Source: Pseudoflavonifractor sp. (GTDB lineage: Bacteria > Bacteroidota > Bacteroidia > Bacteroidales > Muribaculaceae). From it: 64,000 nucleotides of DNA. A model generated the notes under the pieces. The model did not search any database. It was given only the letters and a program-made list of their open reading frames with translations, and was not told the DNA's origin. The DNA lies in the NCBI GenBank assembly GCA_023667145.1, contig JAMPAQ010000001.1:1112138-1176137 (forward strand), written 5' to 3'. Below are positions 53,710-61,194 of this stretch, piece after piece. The position numbers and the translations under genes were made by a program. The first letter of the stretch is position 1; each line of letters begins with the position of its first letter.

Positions 53710-54372
53710 ATGATAAAGGTGTGCGGTATGCGCGACGCGGCCAACATCGCCGATGTGGCCGCGCTCACCCCCATGCTCATGGGATTTATCTTCTACCGGC
53801 GCTCGCCTCGCTACGCGGGTTCACTCGACCCCGAGGCCGTCAAGTCCCTGCCCGCCTATGTCGATCCGGTCGGGGTCTTTGTCAACTCGCCATTTGACGA
53901 GATTACCTCTACTTGCAACCGCTACGGCATCTCCATAGTGCAGCTCCACGGCGATGAGTCGCCCGAGACATGCCGCCGGTTGCGCGACGCGGGCTACACG
54001 GTGTTCAAGGCTTTTGGCATCAGCGACGACACCGCCTGGCACGACATTGAGCCTTACGAGGGGGCCGCCGACATGTATCTGTTTGACACCAAGACATCGC
54101 GCCACGGCGGCAGCGGGCGCAAGTTCCGATGGTCCAGGCTCGACGACTACCCGTTGTCTACCCCCTACCTGCTGAGCGGGGGCATAGGGCCCGACGACAC
54201 CGATGCCATCCTTGAGGCGATGCGTCCCAAGATGGCAGGGATAGACCTCAACAGCCGGTTTGAGCTTTCCCCCGGCATAAAAGACATATCAAAGCTCGCC
54301 AATTTCATAGTATCACTACGTAAATTCAATGAAGATGAATCGCTTACAATCCCTTTTTGGAAGAAAAAATAA
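53710..54372 (+). CDS. trpF: Phosphoribosylanthranilate isomerase
   Basis: This roughly 220-residue TIM-barrel isomerase begins MIKVCGMRDAANI, where the catalytic Cys sits in KVCGM. HGDE and LSGGI are also conserved. An in-frame ATG at 53674 would add 12 residues and overlap trpC by 14 nt; I prefer 53710 because family members start just before this strand. The 3' end, ending in WKKK, overlaps trpA by 44 nt, an unusually long overlap for this operon. Confidence 0.92.
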   Translation: MIKVCGMRDAANIADVAALTPMLMGFIFYRRSPRYAGSLDPEAVKSLPAYVDPVGVFVNSPFDEITSTCNRYGISIVQLHGDESPETCRRLRDAGYTVFKAFGISDDTAWHDIEPYEGAADMYLFDTKTSRHGGSGRKFRWSRLDDYPLSTPYLLSGGIGPDDTDAILEAMRPKMAGIDLNSRFELSPGIKDISKLANFIVSLRKFNEDESLTIPFWKKK

Positions 54373-55120
54373 AAACCTCCTCTCCGTATATTTCACCGCC
54401 GGATTTCCCACACTCGACTCCACCGGCGAGATCATCCGGCAACTCGCTTCCCATGGTGTCGACATGATTGAGGTCGGGGTACCATTCTCCGACCCCATGG
54501 CCGACGGCCCGGTCATACAGCAGAGCAGCACCACCGCCCTGCGCAACGGCATGACCCTCCCGCTGCTCCTCGACCAGGTCGAGGCCGTGCGCGGCGAGGC
54601 CGGCGATGTCCCCCTCGTACTGATGGGCTATCTCAACCCCATGATGCAATATGGCATCGAGCGCCTTTTCAAGCGCTGCAAGGAGGTCGGCATCGACGCC
54701 CTCATCATCCCCGACCTGCCCTTTGCAGACTACCTGCGCGACTACAAGGAGCTGTGCGACCGCTACGACCTGCCGATTATAATGCTCATAACCCCCGAGA
54801 CATCCGATGAGCGCATACGCCTCATCGACGACCACTGCTCCGGCTTCATCTACATGGTATCCTCCGCATCGACCACCGGCACCAAGGACAGCTTTGGTGA
54901 TGCCCAAAACGACTACTTCACACGCATCGCCGCCCTTCCCCTCAAGCACGAGCGCCTCATCGGATTTGGCATCTCCAACGCCGACACCTATGCCAACGTC
55001 TGCCGCCACTCTGCCGGAGGCATCATCGGCTCACTCTTCATCAAATGCCTTGAGCGCAACGCCACCCGTGCCCAGGCCGTCGAAGACCTACTCGCCACCA
55101 TCGGCCGCACAGAGGCATAG
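54329..55120 (+). CDS. trpA: Tryptophan synthase alpha chain
   Basis: This 263-residue TIM barrel cleaves indole-3-glycerol phosphate and channels indole to TrpB. It has YFTAGFPTLD, EVGVPFSDPMADGPVIQ with the catalytic Glu, and L-P-F-A-D-Y holding the catalytic Asp. FIYMVSSASTTG and GFGISNADT form the phosphate-binding side. It is the last gene of the operon. A second in-frame ATG lies at 54335. It overlaps trpF by 44 nt. Confidence 0.96.
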   Translation: MKMNRLQSLFGRKNKNLLSVYFTAGFPTLDSTGEIIRQLASHGVDMIEVGVPFSDPMADGPVIQQSSTTALRNGMTLPLLLDQVEAVRGEAGDVPLVLMGYLNPMMQYGIERLFKRCKEVGIDALIIPDLPFADYLRDYKELCDRYDLPIIMLITPETSDERIRLIDDHCSGFIYMVSSASTTGTKDSFGDAQNDYFTRIAALPLKHERLIGFGISNADTYANVCRHSAGGIIGSLFIKCLERNATRAQAVEDLLATIGRTEA

Positions 55121-55310
55121 CCCCCGCCACCATCAACCATCGGGAACGCGTCCAACGTCGGAGAAAGCCGGACATTATACAACAATCTCCGGCCCTCCCA
55201 CAACTCCCACGTCATATCCCATGGAGGCTTGAGGCGAAAGACCGTTGCACTTCCTATTTGAGACCTTGGGTCCTACACAAATTTTCAGGTTGCAGTTTTT
55301 GAACAAAAAA
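55121..55310. other. Intergenic region after trpA
   Basis: No gene is seen. GCCGGA (55167–55172) and TCCGGC (55188–55193) form a short 6-bp stem that might end the trp transcript, but there is no U-tract. Confidence 0.35.
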
Positions 55311-55341
55311 TTTGCTGAAAGCAAAAAAAACAGTAACTTTG
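55311..55341 (+). promoter_or_regulatory. Promoter of tRNA-Ser
   Basis: TTTG (55311–55314), a 19-bp spacer and TAACTTTG (55334–55341) form a consensus promoter that ends 27 nt before the tRNA. Confidence 0.85.
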
Positions 55342-55368
55342 CCCTCCGATTGAACGACCAATCCCCCT

Positions 55369-55454
55369 GGAGAGATGCCGGAGTGGTCGATCGGGGCGGT
55401 CTCGAAAACCGTTGTACCCTTTGGGTACCCAGGGTTCGAATCCCTGTCTCTCCG
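55369..55454 (+). tRNA. tRNA-Ser (anticodon CGA)
   Basis: This 86-nt gene has acceptor arms GGAGAGA (55369–55375) and TCTCTCC (55447–55453), discriminator G, anticodon loop CTCGAAA (anticodon CGA), a long variable arm (TACCC–TTT–GGGTA) typical of class II tRNA-Ser, and a T-loop GGTTCGAATCC. The 3' CCA is not encoded. Confidence 0.95.
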
Positions 55455-55458
55455 CAAC

Positions 55459-55488
55459 AAGAGCTGCAAGCATAAGCGAGCAGCTCTT
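55459..55488 (+). terminator. Terminator after tRNA-Ser
   Basis: AAGAGCTGC (55459–55467) and GCAGCTCTT (55480–55488) make a 9-bp stem with a 12-nt loop, followed by an AT-rich stretch. Confidence 0.7.
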
Positions 55489-55505
55489 ATTGCATTTGTT
55501 CAGCT

Positions 55506-55561
55506 CCTGAACCTTAAATTTCGGCAATAAAACAAGTTTGTTGCCCAAATTAAGGCTCAGG
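55506..55561. repeat. Long imperfect inverted repeat downstream of tRNA-Ser
   Basis: CCTGA-A-CCTTAA (55506–55517) pairs with TTAAGG-C-TCAGG (55550–55561), and the inner TTTCGGCAAT/GTTGCCCAAA bases continue the stem with mismatches. The total stem is about 20 bp. It may be a structured RNA, a second terminator or a recombination site. It marks the switch from housekeeping DNA to AT-rich accessory DNA. Confidence 0.5.
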
Positions 55562-55594
55562 GAATACCATATTGTGCAAAAGTCTCTAATGAGT

Positions 55595-55658
55595 AAAGTT
55601 CAACATTAATGTGTGGCAAATTGCTGAACTTTGGAAACATTTCATTAACTTTGCCACA
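55595..55658 (+). promoter_or_regulatory. Operator and promoter of the XRE–ImmA–PIN cassette
   Basis: Two interleaved perfect inverted repeats frame the promoter: AAAGTTCA (55595–55602) with TGAACTTT (55625–55632), and TGTGGCAAA (55612–55620) with TTTGCCACA (55650–55658). The -7 box TAACTTTG is at 55646–55653, inside the second repeat. This suits autorepression by the XRE protein. Confidence 0.65.
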
Positions 55659-55672
55659 AGAAATAAGCCACG

Positions 55673-56011
55673 ATGATGAACCGTACCATACCAACCAACC
55701 TTAAGAAACTTAGAGAGGCAGCTCATTACACCCAAGATGAGGTTGCACAGGCTCTTGGCATAACCCGTTCAGCGTATAGCAACTATGAGTCCAGCGAGAG
55801 AGAGGTCCCATACGATGTCCTGGAAAAGGTGTCTAATCTTTTCGGATGCGATATGTATGTGCTTTTTGAGGATAACAAAAATGCCGAAGCAATGATATTT
55901 GCGTCTGCCTTCCGACTCGATGGCCTCGCACCCGAAGATTCCGCCGAGATCATCCGCTTTAAGGATATTGTAAAGTCTTATTTGAAGATGGAGGCAATTG
56001 AGGCAAAATGA
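55673..56011 (+). CDS. XRE-family helix-turn-helix regulator
   Basis: This 112-residue protein has an N-terminal HTH (about 8–62: LKKLREAAHYTQDEVAQALGITRSA...YSNYESSERE) and a helical C-terminal tail. It heads a three-gene AT-rich cassette and overlaps the ImmA-like protease gene by 4 nt. It is probably an autorepressor acting on the nested palindromes just upstream. A second in-frame ATG lies 3 nt downstream of the first. Confidence 0.9.
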   Translation: MMNRTIPTNLKKLREAAHYTQDEVAQALGITRSAYSNYESSEREVPYDVLEKVSNLFGCDMYVLFEDNKNAEAMIFASAFRLDGLAPEDSAEIIRFKDIVKSYLKMEAIEAK

Positions 56012-56715
56012 AAGCATCGTTGTTAAATCTCATAGAGCAACAAGTATCAGAGTTTCGCCAGCACATTGGGTTGAGCGATACTCAGGCTGTAAATCTGAAA
56101 AGTCTGTTGCTGAAACTTAATGTATTGACAGTATATCGCCCCCTGTCAAAAAATTTCTCCGGTATGAGTCTTAAAAGTCCCAATGGAGAAAGATTTATGC
56201 TCATCAATTGCAATCAGCCGCGAGGCCGCCAGCATTTTACAATAGCCCACGAACTCTATCACTTATATATTGAGGAGAATCCAATACCTCATAATTGTGA
56301 AGCAGAGGGCAGTAAGAGTGAGTCTGAGCAATGTGCCGATGCTTTTGCCTTGATGTTTCTCATGCCTCATGCTGCAATCTTGCAGATGATTCCTGCTGAA
56401 GAGCTGAAGGGAAAAATTTCATTGGCCACAGTAATCCGATTGGAACATTATTTCTCCGTATCTCATCAAGCAATCGTAAATCGTCTTTTCGATACCAAAT
56501 TCATTACACGGCAGGAACGTGACAAACTGCTTTCATATCCGGCTATGAGAACTGCGCAGGAATATGGATACGATACATCTCTTTATTTATCCGGCAACGA
56601 GAATCTGATAATCGGTAATTTTGGTGAGAAAGCCCGCCGGCTCTATGACGAGGAGAAAATCTCAGAAGGCCACTATCGTGAATTGCTTAACAAGATAGGA
56701 GTGTATGGCGAATAA
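56008..56715 (+). CDS. ImmA/IrrE-family metallo-endopeptidase
   Basis: This 235-residue protein has the ImmA/IrrE zinc motif in FTIAHELYHLYIEE (HExxH near residue 84). Family members cleave a partner XRE repressor to derepress it (ImmA–ImmR, IrrE–DdrO). It sits directly between such a repressor gene and a PIN-domain gene, overlapping both (4 and 11 nt), so it likely controls this cassette by proteolysis of the XRE protein (inference). Confidence 0.9.
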   Translation: MKASLLNLIEQQVSEFRQHIGLSDTQAVNLKSLLLKLNVLTVYRPLSKNFSGMSLKSPNGERFMLINCNQPRGRQHFTIAHELYHLYIEENPIPHNCEAEGSKSESEQCADAFALMFLMPHAAILQMIPAEELKGKISLATVIRLEHYFSVSHQAIVNRLFDTKFITRQERDKLLSYPAMRTAQEYGYDTSLYLSGNENLIIGNFGEKARRLYDEEKISEGHYRELLNKIGVYGE

Positions 56716-57229
56716 GACAAAGATAGTCCTTGATGCCGATGTGATTATTCACTTCATCAAAGCAGGACAGTTAAGCCTGTTGTTGAGCATATTCCCAGAA
56801 TATCAATATCTGTTGCTTGATGTCGTATATGATGAAGTGAGCAAGCATCGGGAAACAAAAACTCAGATTGACAACACGCTGCAATTCTTCAGCTCAAGAA
56901 TACAAAGGGTGAAGTTTGCTCCGAAAGGAGAGTCAATACGTGAGTATGCCCGTCTCTTGCAGACACTCGGCAGAGGGGAGAGTGCCTGTATGGTTTATTG
57001 TCGCGACAACCATGATGTGCTTGGCAGCAGCAATCTTCGTGATATTAAAGAATACTGCGCAGAAAATGGCATCACATATCTTACTACTCTCGATTTCTTA
57101 TACTACGCATACGTCAGAAATAAGATTACGAAAGAACAGTGTGATACCTTTATAAATGACGTGATAAGCAACGACAGCAAACTGCCACACATTGATATCT
57201 CGCAGTATATTTGTAACGTGCATATTTAA
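56705..57229 (+). CDS. PIN-like domain ribonuclease, possible toxin
   Basis: This 174-residue protein has PIN-domain features: KIVLDADVIIHFI with Asp10/Asp12, D-E-V near residue 43, GRGESACMVYCRD with the third acidic residue, and a last Asp in TLDFLYY. PIN proteins are Mg-dependent RNases, often VapC-type toxins. Here the usual small antitoxin is replaced by an XRE–ImmA pair, which resembles three-gene stress or prophage-response cassettes. I cannot tell if it is toxic. Confidence 0.78.
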   Translation: MANKTKIVLDADVIIHFIKAGQLSLLLSIFPEYQYLLLDVVYDEVSKHRETKTQIDNTLQFFSSRIQRVKFAPKGESIREYARLLQTLGRGESACMVYCRDNHDVLGSSNLRDIKEYCAENGITYLTTLDFLYYAYVRNKITKEQCDTFINDVISNDSKLPHIDISQYICNVHI

Positions 57230-57273
57230 GTTTCAGCATCAAAAACTAAAAATCAACAAGATGAATTTCTACG

Positions 57274-57564
57274 ATGAAAGACATCGACAGCAATAAAAAA
57301 TTTTGGGACAAGACGGCCAGGCTATACGCCCTTGTCCACGAAAACATCAATCGCCGGTATTATAAGACGCTTACCCGATTAATCACATCACTGTTCAAGC
57401 TCTCCCATATCGTCCTTGAGATCGGGTGTGGGAGCGGACAGCTCACCCGCCCTCTCTCGCCATTGGCGGCTAAATGGATAGCAACCGATTTCTCCGACAA
57501 GATACCCGTAAGCGCAACACTCAAAGTCACTTCATATTTCATTAATTTCAAACTTTATTTATAA
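57274..57564 (+). pseudogene. Truncated class I SAM-dependent methyltransferase
   Basis: The first ~75 codons read as a methyltransferase N-terminus: FWDKTARLYALVHENINRRYYKTL and motif I L-E-I-G-C-G-S-G-Q-L-T, then ATDFS. After DKIPV the sequence loses similarity and runs to a stop at 57562. The full family is about 200 residues, so the C-terminal two-thirds are missing. It lies between the PIN gene and an HTH remnant. Confidence 0.75.
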
Positions 57565-57575
57565 CTTTACGCTGA

Positions 57576-57677
57576 AGTGAGATCACCAGTTGGCTGAGTG
57601 GCGGCCATAATTTCACAATTGCCACGCTCGCCATGCTTTCAACCTTCTTCGGCCGACCGATTATTACCGTAAAATGA
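57576..57677 (+). pseudogene. Remnant of an XRE/HigA-type HTH protein C-terminus
   Basis: A 33-codon open stretch with no start follows an in-frame stop and reads EITSWLSGGHNFTIATL then LSTFFGRPIITV before TGA. This resembles the end of the HTH_XRE domain in HigA-like antitoxins (x-I-S-x-W-L-S-G-x-H-N-F-T-L-x-T-L...F-G). Only the recognition helix onward survives. It immediately follows the methyltransferase remnant. Confidence 0.6.
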
Positions 57678-57687
57678 AATATTTGCG

Positions 57688-58512
57688 ATGAAAAAAGACA
57701 ATAGTTTCACCCTCCGTTATGCGATGCTTGCACCATTAGCCCTCATGATAGCCACGATAGTATCAAGCTGCATCTCCTATTCCAATGCAAAACAAGACAT
57801 CGCAAGCGACCTCAACGACGCGATGTTTGCCATGGCCAACGAGAATAGCGGGTTGTGGGCCCGACAGGACACCATCGCCGCACTGCGTCATATGCACGCG
57901 GCCACCCATAAGCCCCTCATCTATCAGGCTTCCGATGTCAAATTCAGGAACCCGGCGCTTAGAGATGAGGCATACTTCACCCTCTCATTGGTCGACAGCA
58001 AAAACGTCGCGCCCAAGATTCACGACAACAAGACCCTTGCATGGCAATCGACAAGTCGATTTGCCTCCGACTCCATCATGCTCATGCCCGAGCGTGCCGC
58101 CGATGGGCTTGCCATCCGGGTCCAAGGATTTGCCGACTGCTCTATGGCATCCGTATTCGCCGCTTCCGACCAAAGATTGCCCGGCGTACTTCTCGTCCTC
58201 TCCATCCTTTCTATGGCGAGCATGTTAGTTTGGAGAAGAAAAGAAATGGAAGCCTCGCCGTCATCAGCAATCAATCCTCTTGATGGCATCAGGCTCACAC
58301 CGATGCAACGGCAGTTTGCCCAATTGCTCCTTGACTCGCCCCACATGAGGGTCGACAAATCCACCCTATGCTCAACCCTGTGGGGCAATAAAACCAACGC
58401 TGAGGAGTCTCTATACACCCTCGTCAGGCGCACCAAAACCGCTCTCGCAGCGTCTAACATCGAGATTGTCTGCAACCGTGGCGACTCTTACGAATTGCGC
58501 GTAAAAGACTGA
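57688..58512 (+). CDS. Membrane-anchored winged-helix transcriptional regulator (ToxR-like, reversed)
   Basis: This 274-residue protein has a short N-terminal cytoplasmic end, a first membrane helix (about 11–29), a periplasmic domain (about 30–165), a second membrane helix (about 168–187) and a cytoplasmic C-terminal winged helix (about 198–274: LTPMQRQFAQLLLDSP...VRRTKTALAASNIEIVCNRGDSYEL). It is an OmpR/PhoB-type DNA-binding domain on a membrane sensor without a phosphorelay. It lies directly before a barrel gene, with three phased TGTCAG sites in between, so it is probably that gene's regulator. Confidence 0.83.
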   Translation: MKKDNSFTLRYAMLAPLALMIATIVSSCISYSNAKQDIASDLNDAMFAMANENSGLWARQDTIAALRHMHAATHKPLIYQASDVKFRNPALRDEAYFTLSLVDSKNVAPKIHDNKTLAWQSTSRFASDSIMLMPERAADGLAIRVQGFADCSMASVFAASDQRLPGVLLVLSILSMASMLVWRRKEMEASPSSAINPLDGIRLTPMQRQFAQLLLDSPHMRVDKSTLCSTLWGNKTNAEESLYTLVRRTKTALAASNIEIVCNRGDSYELRVKD

Positions 58513-58522
58513 ACCTCTGCAT

Positions 58523-58549
58523 TGTCAGCATTTGTCAGACAAATGTCAG
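58523..58549 (+). promoter_or_regulatory. Three helically phased TGTCAG repeats upstream of the barrel gene
   Basis: TGTCAG occurs at 58523, 58533 and 58544, i.e. spaced 10 and 11 bp. The central part CATTTGTC-A-GACAAATG (58529–58545) is also a perfect palindrome. OmpR/PhoB-family winged helices bind direct repeats of about 11 bp, so this is a strong candidate site for the upstream regulator. Confidence 0.65.
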
Positions 58550-58609
58550 ACAAATTTTAGGGCCTGATTGCGTTTTTTTCGCTTGCTTGCAGAAAAAATT
58601 CGCATCAGC

Positions 58610-60670
58610 ATGAAAAAGTTACTTTTATCCCTATCGCTGGCATTGCCTCTAACAACATTCGCCCAACAGGCCCTTACCACCGACTCCATCTCCAGCACCC
58701 TCGACGAAGTGGTGGTCACTGCCGACACGCAGATTGAGACCTCCTCAAAGGCCATCCTCCTCCCCACCAAACTGGATAAGAAACACAGCACCAACGGCTA
58801 CTCGCTCTTGGAAAATATGAATTTGCCCGATTTCAACGTCAACGCCTCGGCAAAGACCATCTCGACAGCAGCCGGTCGCGACGTGAGAATACTCGTCAAT
58901 GGCGTTGAGGTTGCCCCCGACGAACTCGCCACCCTCGCGGCATCAGAGATTGTGCAGATTGACTACCAACGCAATCCCGGGGGCCGCTATGTCGGGAGCG
59001 GCGCGGTAATCAATTTCATCACCGTGCGATATGATTATGGCGGCAATCTCTATCTCTCCGCCGATGAGGGATTGGCGCGACAATACGGCAACTATATCGA
59101 CATGGCCAACTATAAGAAAAACGCGCTCACGCTGACCCTCACAGCCAATGGTAAATGGGATAACCACTCCCTGCTGAACAGCTCCGACAACATGTTCATG
59201 CTCAATGACGGCATCCTGACCCAGTCCGTTAAGCCCATCATTGGCACGAGCCGCACGAATTCCCAATACGTCAATTTCAAGTTGGCACACACCACACAGC
59301 ATCACGCCTTTGACATCTCACTCGCATTGACACGGAGCGCCATGCCCGAAAACCGCCTACAGGACATCGTCACCTACAACGGGCTGTATGATTTCACCTC
59401 AATCGCCACCCGAAGCAGCACTGAAAGCGGTCTCTCGCCCGTCATGAAGATGCACTACAACCTCTATCTTCCCGGTGGTCACACCATCATGGCCAATGCC
59501 AACGTGCGCTACGGCCACACCGATTTCTACAGTCTCTACGATGAGACAAACACCGCTGCGATTCAGAATAATACGTCAGAAAACAACATCCTCGCCAGTG
59601 TCACTCTTGGCTATTTCAAGCAATTCTCCGGCGGTCTGAGTCTCGGGGCGACGGTCGATGAGTATTACAACTACTACCACGACTCCTACTCCGGCAGTTT
59701 CAACAGCAAGCAGACACTGCGAAACAATCACGCCATGGCGATGGCCCATGTCGACCACAACCTGCCATTCGGACTGTCCTACTACATATCCGCCGGCCTC
59801 AAAGACCTGTATTCCACCATCAGCAACCACAGCGACAACCAGTTTGCCCCAATGGCCTTCTACGGCGCGACCTACGCCATTAATCAGAGACATACGCTCT
59901 CGGTCACAGGCAGTTACACCCACAGCATCTACAACCCGTCCTACAAAAACGATGCCGTGATACGCACCTCATTCTTTGAGGCCACAATGGGCAATCCCGA
60001 CCTTGGGCAAGTGGATGCCTTTCAAAACCTCGTCAGCTACAATGGCCGCGTCGGCCATCTCGGCCTGTCGTTTACCTACGATTTCCTCAAATACTTCCAC
60101 AACACCTCCAACCGATACTTTGCCCAAGACGGCATCATGTACCATCAACTGATAAACGACGGCAACTTCTCCTACTATAAACTGACGTTTGGCTTGTCGG
60201 CCAATCTTCTTGACAACAAGCTCCGTCTCAAAGGCAACGCCACGTTCAGCATCAACCGCTTCGACTCAAGTTATCGCCCCGTCATCAGCAACGACTGGAG
60301 AGCCGATTTCAGCGCCACCTACATGTTTGGCGACTGGCAACTGCGTGGCGCTTATGCACTACCCTACGACGCGCTCAGCATCGAGGGCACCAAAATCCAC
60401 AATCCGTCCCAATACTCACTGTCATTAAGTTGGCAGCACGGCAACTGGGCCACCACGTTCACTGCCGGGAACTTCCTCGACCACCGCATGGCAACTCGCA
60501 CCAACGCCGACCACCTCGTTTACCGCTCCGATTCACAATCCCTAAGCGACTCACTCGGCCGAGACATCAGCCTATCCGTCACCTACACCCTACCCTACGG
60601 CAAAAAGACCGCCCGTGACCGCGTCGAGACTGAATCCAAAGTCAACTCCGCAATCCTCCGCCCCTTCTAA
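58610..60670 (+). CDS. Outer-membrane beta-barrel (TonB-dependent receptor-like) protein
   Basis: This 686-residue protein has a signal peptide (about 1–19, ending TFAQ), a plug-like region beginning LDEVVVTADTQIE (typical of TonB-dependent receptors lacking a CarboxypepD domain), RDVRILVNGVEVAPDEL and IVQIDYQRNPGGRYVGSGAVINF, and then a long barrel of alternating strands. ATG 58610 is chosen because it directly starts the signal peptide. Paired with the membrane-bound regulator upstream, it may form a sense-and-express unit. The substrate is unknown and no SusD-like partner is present. Confidence 0.85.
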   Translation: MKKLLLSLSLALPLTTFAQQALTTDSISSTLDEVVVTADTQIETSSKAILLPTKLDKKHSTNGYSLLENMNLPDFNVNASAKTISTAAGRDVRILVNGVEVAPDELATLAASEIVQIDYQRNPGGRYVGSGAVINFITVRYDYGGNLYLSADEGLARQYGNYIDMANYKKNALTLTLTANGKWDNHSLLNSSDNMFMLNDGILTQSVKPIIGTSRTNSQYVNFKLAHTTQHHAFDISLALTRSAMPENRLQDIVTYNGLYDFTSIATRSSTESGLSPVMKMHYNLYLPGGHTIMANANVRYGHTDFYSLYDETNTAAIQNNTSENNILASVTLGYFKQFSGGLSLGATVDEYYNYYHDSYSGSFNSKQTLRNNHAMAMAHVDHNLPFGLSYYISAGLKDLYSTISNHSDNQFAPMAFYGATYAINQRHTLSVTGSYTHSIYNPSYKNDAVIRTSFFEATMGNPDLGQVDAFQNLVSYNGRVGHLGLSFTYDFLKYFHNTSNRYFAQDGIMYHQLINDGNFSYYKLTFGLSANLLDNKLRLKGNATFSINRFDSSYRPVISNDWRADFSATYMFGDWQLRGAYALPYDALSIEGTKIHNPSQYSLSLSWQHGNWATTFTAGNFLDHRMATRTNADHLVYRSDSQSLSDSLGRDISLSVTYTLPYGKKTARDRVETESKVNSAILRPF

Positions 60671-60707
60671 TCCACCCCCACATCCCCATTCCTAAGACGC
60701 AAGTCCA

Positions 60708-60755
60708 GCATTTTATCGGAATTTACACTACCAAAATCTGCATTTTATCGGAATT
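60708..60755. repeat. 16-bp direct repeat GCATTTTATCGGAATT
   Basis: Two exact copies start at 60708 and 60740, 32 bp apart (about three helical turns), in a gene-free stretch after the barrel gene. Each begins with GCAT, as do the arms of the palindrome before ATPase module 1. Confidence 0.8.
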
Positions 60756-60826
60756 GGTTGTATTTTTACACTCAAAATGTATTGATTGATGACATTCAAA
60801 TCAATATCGTCTCCGCTTATGAATGA

Positions 60827-60955
60827 CTACTCAACAAGCCGGAGTGATGGCGAAACCATGGCAGCGCTACCATCTGTGGTATCCATCGCCATCCGGCTCA
60901 CCTTACCCGGCATAATGAGGTAGAGATTCTCGTTGGTAATCATTGGCACCGGCAT
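60827..60955 (-). CDS. Small open frame of unknown status
   Basis: This 42-codon frame begins MPVPMITNENLYLIMPGK and ends in SPSLRLVE-stop. Its amino-acid composition looks protein-like, and the open frame continues upstream into the end of the DUF3791 gene in another frame. It could be the last gene of the leftward DUF3791/DUF3990 operon or the fragment of a lost gene. I do not recognise it. Confidence 0.3.
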   Translation of the reverse strand: MPVPMITNENLYLIMPGKVSRMAMDTTDGSAAMVSPSLRLVE

Positions 60956-60960
60956 ATCGT

Positions 60961-61194
60961 TCAATGCTTTATTGAATTGTCCTTGTTTTCAAGATGTTCC
61001 TCCCACACAAGAGTGGCAAGATACTTCTCGCTGCGACAATGTAGGTCGGCCACCTTTTCCTCAATCAGCTGTGCGGTTTCAGACTGATAATATATATTGG
61101 TGGCATCTTCAAGAGATACGCCAAATAGCTCATTCATAGCCATTATTATAGCAGCATTCTTATTGCCACGAAGATACAATTCTGTTTCGGTCAT
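60961..61194 (-). CDS. DUF3791 domain protein (copy B)
   Basis: This 77-residue protein has the DUF3791 pattern (N-K-N-A-A-I-I-M-A-M-N-E-L-F-G-V-S-L-E-D-A, then YLATLVWEEHL). DUF3791 proteins are small helical partners, often next to DUF3990. It overlaps the DUF3990 stop by 4 nt, so it is translated with it. It may be an antitoxin or immunity-like partner (inference). Confidence 0.8.
   Translation of the reverse strand: MTETELYLRGNKNAAIIMAMNELFGVSLEDATNIYYQSETAQLIEEKVADLHCRSEKYLATLVWEEHLENKDNSIKH

Noticed and set aside
55167..55193. Strong terminator after trpA
   Set aside because: Only a 6-bp stem without U-tract; recorded as weak in the intergenic note.
55369..55454. tRNA-Ser as proven attachment site of an island
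   Set aside because: No repeat of the tRNA 3' end and no integrase are seen in the window.
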